From Halopseudomonas sp002296055 (GTDB taxonomy: Bacteria > Pseudomonadota > Gammaproteobacteria > Pseudomonadales > Pseudomonadaceae), in assembly GCF_050876985.1 (NCBI RefSeq), contig NZ_JBPAPP010000005.1: 64,000 nt of DNA. One strand, given 5' to 3'. The translations under genes and the position numbers were made by a program. The notes beneath the pieces were generated by a model that was not told the DNA's origin, made no database searches, and saw only the letters and a program-made list of their open reading frames with translations. Below are positions 15,261-23,277 of this stretch, piece by piece (the stretch's first letter is position 1; each line of letters starts with the position of its first letter).

Positions 15261-17144
15261 ATGTCCGGCAAACCCGCCGCACGACTCGGCGACCCCACAC
15301 AATGCCCACAGACCGGCCACGGCGCCCGCGCCATTGCCAGCGGCGCCCCCACTGTGCTGTTCAACGGTAAGCCCGCCGCACGCCTGGGAGACAGCACCAC
15401 CTGCGGCAGCGCACTGGCCGGCCAGGTCATCCCCAACGTCCTGATCAACGGCCGCCCCGCAGCAGTGCTCGGCAGCACCGGCAGCCACGGCGACGCCGTG
15501 ATCGCCGGCTCCGGCAATATCTTCATCGGCACCGCCACCGGCAGCGCCAGCACAGCAGTGCAGGCCGTCGGCGCCCTGGTGCGTACCCTGCAAGCGCTGT
15601 TCGGCGCGCCACTGGCCACCCGCGCCAGCGTCGCCAACGCCGCCCCGCTAGAGCGCGAGGAAGAAGAGGAGGAAGAAGAAACCGAACTGCCGCAAAAACA
15701 GCGCATCACCCTGCGCGTCGGCATGTTCTTCGACGGCACCCTCAACAACCTGCCCAACGCCTCCCTCACCGCCCAATGCCGCCGTGAAGACCTCGCCCAA
15801 CTCGGCCCCGACGGCCTCGAAGCCGTCACCCGCTTCTGCCAATCCCACGGCTACAACGACAGCAACGGCGATGCCTTTTTTGATCAGCGACCTGATAACA
15901 GTTATGGGAATGAGTTGAGCAATGTGGCGTTGTTGTTTCGCTTGTATCGCGACGACTCACGGGAGCAGTTACAAGCTGAAGCTAAGGAAGCCGCGGTGAA
16001 GGTTTACATTGAAGGCGCCGGTAGCAAAGCAGGCGAGGAAGACGCCACCATGGGTATGGCGTTTGGGCAAGGCGAAACAGGGGTTGTTGAGCGGGTTGAG
16101 CAGAGTCCTGCTCTTCTAACGAGAGCAATCGACAACTTAAACCGTCGAAATCCAGAGCTTGTAATTGAAAAAATCGAGTTCGATATCTTCGGCTTCAGTC
16201 GCGGTGCCGCAGCCGCTCGCCACTTTGCCAATGAGGTGCTGAAGAGTAGTTGCGGAATTTTCGGCACCAGTTTGGATACCAAAAGCCCTGCGTTTGCTCC
16301 TAGTTTCTCCATTGAAGAAGGCATGAGCATCAATTTTATCGGCGTGTTCGATACCGTGGCCGCCATCGGCGATCCGGCTAAGGGCCACCTTAGCGTCGGC
16401 GATGATTATAACCCAGGCGTTAATCTGCACCTGCCACCCGACTGCGCCCGCAAGGTAGTGCATCTGACCGCCGCAGATGAACACCGACACAACTTCAGCT
16501 TGAACCAGGTAAGCGCTCCACATGAAGAGCTGGAACTTCCCGGCGTGCATTCCAACCTGGGTGGCGGGTATCCAACACTGTCTTACGAACGGTTGGTGAT
16601 TGGCAGGCCCGTATTCTTCCTTAGCAACCACTACCCCTTGGACGGCCCAGCTCGTCAGCAACTGGTTCGCTCCCGCGCGTGGTTGGTCAGGCAGCAGGAG
16701 GAAGAGCGCTTTCGGGGCCGCGGCCTACCGGGCGACGGGCGCTTTGAGCGGCATGAAGAAGTGGTCGGACAAAGCTCGAACGCACGGGTGTTGCTGACTC
16801 TCTCTGTCATCCGCAGCGTCCGAGGCGAGCTGTCCCGCGTGTCCCTCAGGGTCATGCATGCGAAGGCGGCGATGGCGGGCGTGCCGTTCGGCGCAATAAA
16901 CGATGCCGACAAACGCTTCGCTATCCCGCCAGACCTCGCGCCCATCGCTGAAAAGGTGTTTTCCGCCTGCATGATGGGATGCAGCCCAACCCTGAGCGAA
17001 CAGGAGAAACGCTTTCTACACAGCCGCTATATCCACAGCTCAGCCAACTGGGTGCCAGTACACGGCTTTATGGCCAACAAACCACGTCATGACTTTACTC
17101 GCGCCGTCTACCCAGATAAGCCACAGAACGGGTACCCCGTATGA
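15261..17144 (+). CDS. PAAR-domain type VI secretion effector with DUF2235 (Tle1-like lipase) domain
   Basis: A 627-residue protein. Residues 1-95 form a PAAR domain with three similar blocks (GKPAARLGDPTQ, GKPAARLGDSTT, GRPAAVLGSTG), the sharpened tip that caps VgrG in the type VI spike. A short acidic run (about 132-139) leads into a DUF2235 alpha/beta hydrolase beginning GMFFDGTLNN and containing GFSRGAAAARHF, the lipase-type nucleophile elbow with serine in GFSRG. DUF2235 effectors such as Tle1 are phospholipases. The ATG at 15261 follows AGAGGGA at a fair distance. From about 15885 the sequence becomes clearly less GC-rich than the first part. No other type VI genes are in the window. 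Confidence 0.85.
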   Translation: MSGKPAARLGDPTQCPQTGHGARAIASGAPTVLFNGKPAARLGDSTTCGSALAGQVIPNVLINGRPAAVLGSTGSHGDAVIAGSGNIFIGTATGSASTAVQAVGALVRTLQALFGAPLATRASVANAAPLEREEEEEEEETELPQKQRITLRVGMFFDGTLNNLPNASLTAQCRREDLAQLGPDGLEAVTRFCQSHGYNDSNGDAFFDQRPDNSYGNELSNVALLFRLYRDDSREQLQAEAKEAAVKVYIEGAGSKAGEEDATMGMAFGQGETGVVERVEQSPALLTRAIDNLNRRNPELVIEKIEFDIFGFSRGAAAARHFANEVLKSSCGIFGTSLDTKSPAFAPSFSIEEGMSINFIGVFDTVAAIGDPAKGHLSVGDDYNPGVNLHLPPDCARKVVHLTAADEHRHNFSLNQVSAPHEELELPGVHSNLGGGYPTLSYERLVIGRPVFFLSNHYPLDGPARQQLVRSRAWLVRQQEEERFRGRGLPGDGRFERHEEVVGQSSNARVLLTLSVIRSVRGELSRVSLRVMHAKAAMAGVPFGAINDADKRFAIPPDLAPIAEKVFSACMMGCSPTLSEQEKRFLHSRYIHSSANWVPVHGFMANKPRHDFTRAVYPDKPQNGYPV

Positions 17145-17815
17145 TTGCTCGCACCCTGATCCTGCTAACAGCGCTTATCCTCAGCGGCTGCCAGAACAGC
17201 ACACAAATTAACCCCTTCCCGCCGAAGCCGGACCTGCCTTACGACGCATGGTACATAGGCTTGGGAACCCCCACCTATATGGAAGCCTGGGTTGAGCAAG
17301 TAGATCTGACTGACGTAAACGATCTGATGTACGAAGATGTGTTTGGCGGAATTGCCTCGACAAGCACACCGCCCAACAATAGGGGTGACGCACGCGGCTG
17401 GCCTGAAAACCCCGGCCCTGGCTCTAGCTTTCCCATGACGGGGATAGACCTACCTGAAAAGATCACTGTGCTCTGGCAATCACTCGCCGAGCCGCAGGCT
17501 TACCGCGCCAGTTTCGAGGTGTCAGCAGAGACAAGAGCGGAGATGTTGCAGCCGAGACTAGCCTATTGCGCCTGGAGAGACGAGTACGAAACCCAGTACC
17601 GCGACACCATTGCCATCGGAGTAGCGCCCGGCGGGGTAGTCAAAGCCTGGTTGATAGGCCCATGTCTTGACTCTATCGAAATCGCCCACGTCCAAGGCGA
17701 AATCAACCCCGTCGGCCCCTACAACGGGACATCCAACGGCGAGTTCTACCGCCCACCCAGCCCCAATGCCCAACACTATATCGACGCCCACGGCATCCCG
17801 TTTGGCAGCTGGTAA
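17141..17815 (+). CDS. DUF2931-like lipoprotein, probable immunity protein of the upstream effector
   Basis: A 224-residue protein with a lipoprotein signal: a hydrophobic stretch followed by the lipobox LILSGC, with the acylated cysteine at residue 17. The mature part begins with PYDAWYIGLGTPTYMEAWVE and contains RWQ/WQSLAEPQAYRA-type stretches that I associate with DUF2931 lipoproteins, which often sit beside type VI lipase effectors. The ATG overlaps the effector stop (ATGA), so the two are co-expressed. A periplasm-facing lipoprotein is what would be needed to neutralise a periplasmic phospholipase; that role is inferred from position. It converges with the next gene, 6 bp between stops. 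Confidence 0.7.
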   Translation: MIARTLILLTALILSGCQNSTQINPFPPKPDLPYDAWYIGLGTPTYMEAWVEQVDLTDVNDLMYEDVFGGIASTSTPPNNRGDARGWPENPGPGSSFPMTGIDLPEKITVLWQSLAEPQAYRASFEVSAETRAEMLQPRLAYCAWRDEYETQYRDTIAIGVAPGGVVKAWLIGPCLDSIEIAHVQGEINPVGPYNGTSNGEFYRPPSPNAQHYIDAHGIPFGSW

Positions 17816-17821
17816 GCGCGC

Positions 17822-18559
17822 TCAGCCCTTCTTGCCCGGACGCTGGTCCTTGACCAGCAGCAGGTTGTTTTCCCGTCGCAGGGTGAACAGGCCTATCCCT
17901 TCCACCAAGCCGCTGAACTTGCTGTAGCCATAGTTGCGCGGGTCAAACTCGGGCATTTGCTTGGCCAGCTGACTGCCCACCGGGCCAAGGTTGGCCCAAC
18001 CTTCATCGTCAGACGCCGCCTCAATAGCCTGGCGCAGCAGATTGCACAGCTTGGTGTCCTGGCGCAGCTCCTGCGCCGAGCGACGCTGAATAACCGTCTC
18101 CGCGTTCTCGGGGTGCTGAGTAAAGATTTCGGTGTAGATAAAGCGGTCGCAGGCGGCAACAAAAGGCTTGGGCGTTTTCTTCTCGCCAAAGCCATACACC
18201 ACCTTGCCGGACTCACGCAGGCGTGCGGCCAGGCGGGTGAAATCGCTGTCACTGGAAACAATGCAAAAGCCGCCAAGGTCTGCCGAATACAGCAAGTCCA
18301 TGGCGTCGATGATCATCGCGCTGTCGGTCGCGTTCTTGCCGGAGGTGTAGGCAAATTGCTGAATCGGCTGAATCGAGTGTTCCAGTAGCGAGGCTTTCCA
18401 CTTACCCAGACTGGGCGTGGTCCAGTCACCGTAGATGCGCTTGACGCTGGCGACACCCAGCTTAGCCACCTCGGCCAGCAAGCCCTCAACAATCGCCGGA
18501 TTGGCGTTGTCCGCATCAATCAGTACTGCCAGCCGGGTCGGCTCAATCTGCGCGGCCAT
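17822..18559 (-). CDS. NYN-domain putative ribonuclease with C-terminal OST-HTH (LOTUS) domain
   Basis: A 245-residue protein. Residues about 8-150 are a NYN (LabA/DUF88, PIN-like) domain: RLAVLIDADNANP supplies the first acidic residues, KNATDSAMIIDAMDLLYS the second, and IVSSDSDFTRLAARLRE the third. Residues about 165-240 match the OST-HTH/LOTUS pattern (WANLGPVGSQLAKQMPEFDP then YGYSKFSGLVEG), an RNA-binding winged helix. Together they suggest an RNA-directed nuclease or RNA-binding protein; the substrate is unknown. It lies 64 bp downstream of the btuF-like gene in the same direction. Confidence 0.85.
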   Translation of the reverse strand: MAAQIEPTRLAVLIDADNANPAIVEGLLAEVAKLGVASVKRIYGDWTTPSLGKWKASLLEHSIQPIQQFAYTSGKNATDSAMIIDAMDLLYSADLGGFCIVSSDSDFTRLAARLRESGKVVYGFGEKKTPKPFVAACDRFIYTEIFTQHPENAETVIQRRSAQELRQDTKLCNLLRQAIEAASDDEGWANLGPVGSQLAKQMPEFDPRNYGYSKFSGLVEGIGLFTLRRENNLLLVKDQRPGKKG

Positions 18560-18623
18560 CGATTCACTCCCCTGTGTGTGCAGCCGACATCTTGGCAGGC
18601 CCCTCTGCAGGGCGACAAGCCTC

Positions 18624-19433
18624 TCAGTGGCTTACCAGTTCGCAGAGCTGCGTAACCCCCTCAATAATCGCCGGCGTCGGACGAACCAGCAGGTCGCTGT
18701 CCAGCACGTACAGACGTTGCTGTTCAACGGCGGCCAGTTGTGGGAAACGGCGCCATTCATCAAGCCAGCGCTCGGCGGAGATGCCGGCGTCGGCCACAGC
18801 GATGATGGTGTCAGGGTTGGCGACCAGCACGCCTTCGCGGCCTACCTGCGAGGCCAGGCCGGTTAGGTTGGCGAATACATTGTCCGCGCCGCAGAGACTG
18901 AGGGCATCCGATAGCATTTGGTCCCCAGCTACGGTGTACAGCGGGTTGTCCCACAGCTGCAGGAACACGCGGGGCTGATGGGTGCTGTGCTGCTGCCGCA
19001 ATTGATCAAGCTGACTATTGAAACGGCTGGCCAGTGCAGCGGCTTGTGGCTTGCGATCTAGCAGCTCACCCAGTTGCAGGGTCATGTCGTCGATATCATC
19101 AAGCCGCTGGGGGTCAAACTCGGCTACCTGAATGTTCCAACTGCGCAGACGCGCCAGTAGTTCGGCAGGGCTGCCGCTGCTCCAGGCAAGAACCAGATCA
19201 GGTTTGGTGGCGACGATACGTTCTGCCGACAGCGTACCGTAGCTGCCGACGCGTGCGACCTTATCTAGCTCGCCGGACAGCTGTCCATCATCCAGCACGC
19301 CAACCAGCTGACTGCGGGCATCCAGCTGCAACACCATGTCGGTAAGAAAGGGAGCAATGCTAACCACTCGTTCGGCGGCGCCCAGCGGCGCAGCCAGCCA
19401 GCACAGCAGACAAAGGCTGGCCAGCAGGCGCAT
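18624..19433 (-). CDS. btuF: BtuF-like periplasmic cobalamin-binding protein
   Basis: A 269-residue class III periplasmic binding protein. It has a signal peptide (about 1-19, ending PLGAA) and the start RVVSIAPFLTDMVLQLDA typical of B12 and siderophore binding proteins. A central region has PDLVLAWSSGSPAELLARLR, and a second lobe contains VFLQLWDNPLYTVAG. It would deliver cobalamin or cobinamide to a BtuCD-type transporter, and it fits with the BtuB receptor at 7362. No permease or ATPase gene is adjacent. The stop of the upstream membrane-protein gene is immediately next to its ATG. A haem or siderophore ligand is the alternative. Confidence 0.78.
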   Translation of the reverse strand: MRLLASLCLLCWLAAPLGAAERVVSIAPFLTDMVLQLDARSQLVGVLDDGQLSGELDKVARVGSYGTLSAERIVATKPDLVLAWSSGSPAELLARLRSWNIQVAEFDPQRLDDIDDMTLQLGELLDRKPQAAALASRFNSQLDQLRQQHSTHQPRVFLQLWDNPLYTVAGDQMLSDALSLCGADNVFANLTGLASQVGREGVLVANPDTIIAVADAGISAERWLDEWRRFPQLAAVEQQRLYVLDSDLLVRPTPAIIEGVTQLCELVSH

Positions 19434-19859
19434 TCAGTCGACCCAGGCCGCCGGCGGACGGTACAGCAGCATGACGCCAAGGCTGACGACTACCAGCAGT
19501 ACCAGCGGGATAACCTCCCCCACACAGAAGTAATGCACCAGCGCGACCAGCGCCGGCAGGGCCGCAGCACTCAGGCCCAGGCTCTGCAAACGGTGCAGAC
19601 TGGCCCAGGCGCCAGCCGCTTCATCGCTTGTGCCCAGGGCATCAACGCGAATCAGTGCGCGCTTGTACAAGCGGAAGCGCCACAGCGTCAGTAGCAACGT
19701 GGTCATGCCAATGGCGAACAGCGGCACGGCAGCGGCGTCGAACAGGCCGTTCCAGTCACCCAGCACGACTACCAGCAAAATCGGCAGTAGCAGCACGGCT
19801 GCGCTAAGCATGCGCCAGACGCTGCGCAGGGTGCGCCAGTGGGGTTTGGGATCAAACAT
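19434..19859 (-). CDS. Small inner-membrane protein of unknown function
   Basis: A 141-residue protein starting MFDPKPHWRTLRSVW. It has about four hydrophobic segments: two near 20-60 (VLLLPILLVVVLGDW, VPLFAIGMTTLLLTLW) and two near 95-135 (AALPALVALVHYFCVGEV and IPLVLLVVVSLGVMLLY). I do not recognise a domain. The ATG at 19859 overlaps the ribA stop by 8 bp, and the gene abuts btuF, so it is translated within a ribA-orf-btuF unit. From memory the P. aeruginosa genes PA4047-PA4045 have the same order. Confidence 0.75.
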   Translation of the reverse strand: MFDPKPHWRTLRSVWRMLSAAVLLLPILLVVVLGDWNGLFDAAAVPLFAIGMTTLLLTLWRFRLYKRALIRVDALGTSDEAAGAWASLHRLQSLGLSAAALPALVALVHYFCVGEVIPLVLLVVVSLGVMLLYRPPAAWVD

Positions 19860-20475
19860 CATCGGGCTCGGTTTCTGCCTGATGCAGCTGTCCCAGCATG
19901 TGACCCAGCTTGCCGGCCTTGGTGGCCAGGTACTTGGTGTTGTGCGGGTTTTTGCCAAACTGCAGCGGCAAGCGTTGCGCCACCTCGACGCCAAACCCCT
20001 GCATGGCTTTAACCTTACGCGGGTTGTTGGTCAGCAGTTTGAGGCTGGTGATACCCAGATGATCGAGCATCGGTTTGCAGATGCCGTAGTCGCGCTGATC
20101 GGCGCCAAAGCCCAATAGCTCGTTCGCCTCGACCGTATCGGCGCCACCGTCTTGCAGGTGGTAGGCGCGAATCTTGTTCATCAGACCAATGCCCCGCCCT
20201 TCCTGGCGCAGGTACAGCAGCGCGCCGCGGCCTTCGTCGGCGATGGCCTTGAGCGCAGCTTCCAGCTGAAAGCCGCAGTCACAGCGCAGGCTGAACAGGG
20301 CATCGCCAGTCAGGCATTCGGAGTGCAGGCGCCCGAGGACCGGCTGGCCGTCGGACACATCACCCATCGTCAGCACCACATGCTCCTTGCCGGTCGCTTC
20401 TTCCAGGAAGCCGTGCATGGTGAATGTTCCCCACTGGGTGGGCAGCTGAGATGAAGCAACAAAGGTGACTGTCAC
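19852..20475 (-). CDS. ribA: GTP cyclohydrolase II
   Basis: A 207-residue enzyme that opens GTP to 2,5-diamino-6-ribosylamino-4(3H)-pyrimidinone 5'-phosphate, the first step of riboflavin synthesis. The zinc site is complete: HSECLTGDALFSLRCDCG has the C-x10-C-x-C pattern. The catalytic region YLRQEGRGIGLMNKIRAY and LLTNNPRKV are present. The start is a GTG at 20475 with AGGAG about 6 bp upstream and no better ATG. It is the functional GTP cyclohydrolase of the window, because the second one (in ribBA) lacks the zinc cysteines. Confidence 0.96.
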   Translation of the reverse strand: MTVTFVASSQLPTQWGTFTMHGFLEEATGKEHVVLTMGDVSDGQPVLGRLHSECLTGDALFSLRCDCGFQLEAALKAIADEGRGALLYLRQEGRGIGLMNKIRAYHLQDGGADTVEANELLGFGADQRDYGICKPMLDHLGITSLKLLTNNPRKVKAMQGFGVEVAQRLPLQFGKNPHNTKYLATKAGKLGHMLGQLHQAETEPDDV

Positions 20476-20500
20476 ACCGGTCTCCTGTACAGCCTTTGCA

Positions 20501-20533
20501 AAAAAAGGGCTGACATATTAGCAGGAGAAGCCC
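20501..20533 (-). terminator. Possible weak terminator after the aspartic protease gene
   Basis: On the minus strand GGGCT and AGCCC (20529-20533 and 20507-20511) form a 5-bp stem with a 17-nt loop, followed by seven T. It lies between the protease stop and the ribA start. The stem is short. Confidence 0.4.
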
Positions 20534-20609
20534 GTGCGGGCGATCTGCACGTGCGCTGGATAGCTGCGGTGAATGCTTAAAACTGAGCTCAACCGAGCCG
20601 GCGACTGCC

Positions 20610-21275
20610 TCAGAACTTGCGTTCAAGCAGCAGCAGGTTGTCGCGCTCATCCATGCGCACACGGCTGAGCCAACTCATACCCAGCAGTACATCCAGCGGA
20701 TAAGCGCCGTCGAGCACCACGCCCTGCACGTTGGTCAGCTCAATTTCGCCCACCTTGACCCGCGCCAGCGAGACCCGGTAGCCATCGACCGCGCCGCTGG
20801 CGGTGGTGGCGCGAATCGGCGTGCCGATCAGCTGGTAATCAATGCCCATGCGCCGCGCCTGATTGGCGTTCATGGCGACGCTGGTGGCGCCGGTATCGAC
20901 CATAAAGGCGGTGTGGTGCCCATTGATGGAACCGGTCACCCGGAAGTGTCCACCCTCACCGCGGGGGATGCTCACCTGCTGCCGTTCGGCCTGGGCAAAG
21001 CCTTCGGTGTACTCGCGCTGCAGACCGAACTGACGCGTCTGGCCGTCGATACGCAGGGTGGCAGTGTTACTGTCGGCGGCGACCAGCTCAACGCCCTGCA
21101 CGGCGGGTTTGCCGACGCGCAGCATGTGACGCGCGCCATCGATGTTGACCACCGCGGCATTGGGGAACAGGCCCACAACCCGCACATCGGAGGCCGCCAG
21201 CAGCGCACCGGAGCCCAGCAGCAGGGCGCCGGCCAGCAGGGTGGCCAGAGAAGAGATTCTGCGTGGTTGAGCCAT
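20610..21275 (-). CDS. Retropepsin-like aspartic protease, TIGR02281 type
   Basis: A 221-residue protein with an N-terminal hydrophobic segment (about 10-28: LATLLAGALLLGSGALLAA), probably a signal peptide or anchor. The C-terminal half is a clan AA retropepsin-like domain with FMVDTGATSVAMN (catalytic aspartate in DTGA), followed by DVLLGMSWLSRV. As in retroviral proteases, one such domain per chain implies a homodimer. The ATG at 21275 gives a normal signal sequence and has AGGA upstream. Substrates of this family are unknown. It lies 32 bp after the pgpA stop. Confidence 0.85.
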   Translation of the reverse strand: MAQPRRISSLATLLAGALLLGSGALLAASDVRVVGLFPNAAVVNIDGARHMLRVGKPAVQGVELVAADSNTATLRIDGQTRQFGLQREYTEGFAQAERQQVSIPRGEGGHFRVTGSINGHHTAFMVDTGATSVAMNANQARRMGIDYQLIGTPIRATTASGAVDGYRVSLARVKVGEIELTNVQGVVLDGAYPLDVLLGMSWLSRVRMDERDNLLLLERKF

Positions 21276-21307
21276 TGAGATGTCCTTTCCGCAATGCCAG
21301 AGAAGGG

Positions 21308-21802
21308 CTACACCATAGCCAATAGCCATTCGCCCAGCAACAGCACCAGCAGCGCCATGACGCCGGCAATCACATCATCGAGCATAATGCCCAGGCCTCC
21401 GCCAACCCGGCGGTCAACCCAGCCAATCGGCCAGGGCTTCCAGATATCGAACAGGCGGAACAGCGCAAAGCCGGCAAGCAGCCAGACCCAGCCGGTTGGC
21501 GCCAGCCAGAGCGCAATCCACACACCAACAAATTCGTCCCAGACGATACCGCCGTGATCGTGCACACCCAGATCCGCTGCCGTGCGGTGACACAGCCAGA
21601 TACCCAGCAGCGTCGAGAGCAGAATAACCAGCGCATAGCCGCCCAGCGGCAGCTGCTGCCAGAGCAGCACAAACGGCAGCGCGGCCAGTGTGCCCCAGGT
21701 GCCCGGCGCGGGCCGAATGGCGCCACTGCCAAAACCGAAGGCGAGAAAGTGTATGGGGTTGCGCCATACCGAGGCGGGTGTGGATTCGTACGTGTCAGTC
21801 AT
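21308..21802 (-). CDS. pgpA: Phosphatidylglycerophosphatase A
   Basis: A 164-residue inner-membrane protein that removes phosphate from phosphatidylglycerophosphate to give phosphatidylglycerol. It has the PgpA motif GSGAIRPAPGTWGTLAALP, a central VWDEFVGVWIAL with the conserved acidic residues, and DDVIAGVMALL near the C terminus. There are about four membrane segments. It overlaps the thiL stop by 8 bp, as is usual in pseudomonads. Confidence 0.95.
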   Translation of the reverse strand: MTDTYESTPASVWRNPIHFLAFGFGSGAIRPAPGTWGTLAALPFVLLWQQLPLGGYALVILLSTLLGIWLCHRTAADLGVHDHGGIVWDEFVGVWIALWLAPTGWVWLLAGFALFRLFDIWKPWPIGWVDRRVGGGLGIMLDDVIAGVMALLVLLLGEWLLAMV

Positions 21803-22790
21803 CCTGACTCCTGAAATGTTGATAGCCGCCGGGGCCGTCTACCGGCCGCATACCGAGCCCCAGATCCAGCTGCACGCCCTGCCCGGCTTGCACCTGACCA
21901 ATCACGCTGACCCGCTGCCCGGCTTGCCGCCAGCGCTCGATCTGCCCCCGCGCCGCACGCGGCAGGGTAAAGAGCAGCACGTAATCATCCCCGCCGCGCA
22001 GCATCCAGTCCAGTTGCTGAGGCTCCGGCCAGCTGCGCAGCGCATCAGACATCGGCAATTGCGGGCCGTTTATCTGCAGGCACACGCCGCTGGACTTGGC
22101 GATATGCGCGGCATCGGCCAGCAGCCCGTCGGAGACGTCCAGCCCGGCACTGGCGTGGCCGCGCAGTATCGCGCCCAAGGCCAACTGCGGCATCGGGCGC
22201 CAGAAGCGCTGGTGCAGGTAATTCTGCTCGGCCATCGGCAAGCCCGCAGGCGAGGCTTGCCCTAACACCACTGACAAGCCAGCGGCGCCGTCGCCCAGAC
22301 AGCCGCCAACACAGAGCAGGTCACCGGGGCGCGCGCCGCTGCGCGTCAGTGCCTGGCCGACCGGCGCCTGGCCGAAGACCGTAACACCGATGTTCAGCGG
22401 GCCACGCGTGGTATCGCCACCGATCAGATTGATACGACAATCATGCGCCGCATCGCCGAGCCCTGCGGAAAAGGCCTGCAACCAGCCCGGCTCGGCCTGC
22501 GGCAAGGTCAGCGCCAAGGTAAAGCCCAACGGCTCGGCCGCCATGGCAGCAAGATCGCTGACGGCGACGGCAAGGGCGCGGTAACCCAGCTCAGCGGGGG
22601 GGCAATTAACGGGGAAGTGAACACCCTCAACCAGGGTGTCGGTAGAAATGACCAGCTGCTGACCAGCAGCCGGTTGCAGCAGCGCGGCATCGTCACCGAT
22701 GCCCAGGGCGACCGCCCCGCTGGCTGCGGCCCGCTGCAGTCGCTCGGTGCGAAAGTAGCGGGCGATCAGGTCAAACTCGTCCAGCGCCAT
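21795..22790 (-). CDS. thiL: Thiamine-monophosphate kinase
   Basis: A 331-residue ATP-dependent kinase that converts thiamine monophosphate to thiamine diphosphate, the cofactor of Dxs among others. The AIR-synthase-like fold shows ALGIGDDAALLQ near residue 28, STDTLVEGVHFP near 50, LIGGDTTRGP near 119 and GLDVSDGLLADA near 208, all at metal- and ATP-binding positions. Length is normal. It starts 10 bp after the nusB stop and overlaps pgpA at its 3' end. Confidence 0.96.
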   Translation of the reverse strand: MALDEFDLIARYFRTERLQRAAASGAVALGIGDDAALLQPAAGQQLVISTDTLVEGVHFPVNCPPAELGYRALAVAVSDLAAMAAEPLGFTLALTLPQAEPGWLQAFSAGLGDAAHDCRINLIGGDTTRGPLNIGVTVFGQAPVGQALTRSGARPGDLLCVGGCLGDGAAGLSVVLGQASPAGLPMAEQNYLHQRFWRPMPQLALGAILRGHASAGLDVSDGLLADAAHIAKSSGVCLQINGPQLPMSDALRSWPEPQQLDWMLRGGDDYVLLFTLPRAARGQIERWRQAGQRVSVIGQVQAGQGVQLDLGLGMRPVDGPGGYQHFRSQDD

Positions 22791-22800
22791 GGCCGGGCGA

Positions 22801-23277
22801 TCAGCGTCCCTTGCGGGCGGCGTTGACCTCAGCCTTGCGCAGACGCGGCGCCAGCTTGTCGAGGATGCCGTTGACGTACTTGTGACCGTCAGTCGCGCCG
22901 AAAGACTTGGCCATCTCGATGGCTTCGTTGATGACTACGCGGTAGGGCACGTCGATGCGCTTGAGCAGCTCATAAACGCCGATACGCAGCACCGCCAGCT
23001 CGATTGGGTCCAGCTCCTTGATGTCGCGATCCAGCACGACACCCAGCTCGCCGTCGATGTCGCCGAGATTACGCGGCACACCGGTCAGCAGCTCGTGGAA
23101 GTAGGCACCGTCCACCTTGCTGAAGTCGTTGTCTGTGCGAAACTGCGCTTCGATATCCGATACCGGCAGATCAGCCATATGCCAGGCGTACAGCGCCTGC
23201 AGAGCCAGACTGCGGGCCTTGCGGCGGGCCGATGCCTTGGGGCGACCGGCGGCGCCAGAACTCTGCTGACCGTCCAT
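22801..23277 (-). CDS. nusB: Transcription antitermination factor NusB
   Basis: A 158-residue all-helical protein that binds boxA RNA together with NusE (S10, also encoded in this window). The family landmarks are ARSLALQALYAW, LLTGVPRNLGDID, LDPIELAVLRIGVYELL and VVINEAIEMAKSFGATDGHKYVNGILD. The N-terminal about 20 residues are a basic, flexible extension. Its first base is the last base of the ribH stop codon. Confidence 0.97.
   Translation of the reverse strand: MDGQQSSGAAGRPKASARRKARSLALQALYAWHMADLPVSDIEAQFRTDNDFSKVDGAYFHELLTGVPRNLGDIDGELGVVLDRDIKELDPIELAVLRIGVYELLKRIDVPYRVVINEAIEMAKSFGATDGHKYVNGILDKLAPRLRKAEVNAARKGR

Noticed and set aside
20476..20609. Possible FMN riboswitch near the riboflavin genes
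   Set aside because: The conserved RFN-element blocks (for example AGGGC followed by GTGAAATTC) are not found before ribA, ribBA, ribE, ribD or nrdR.
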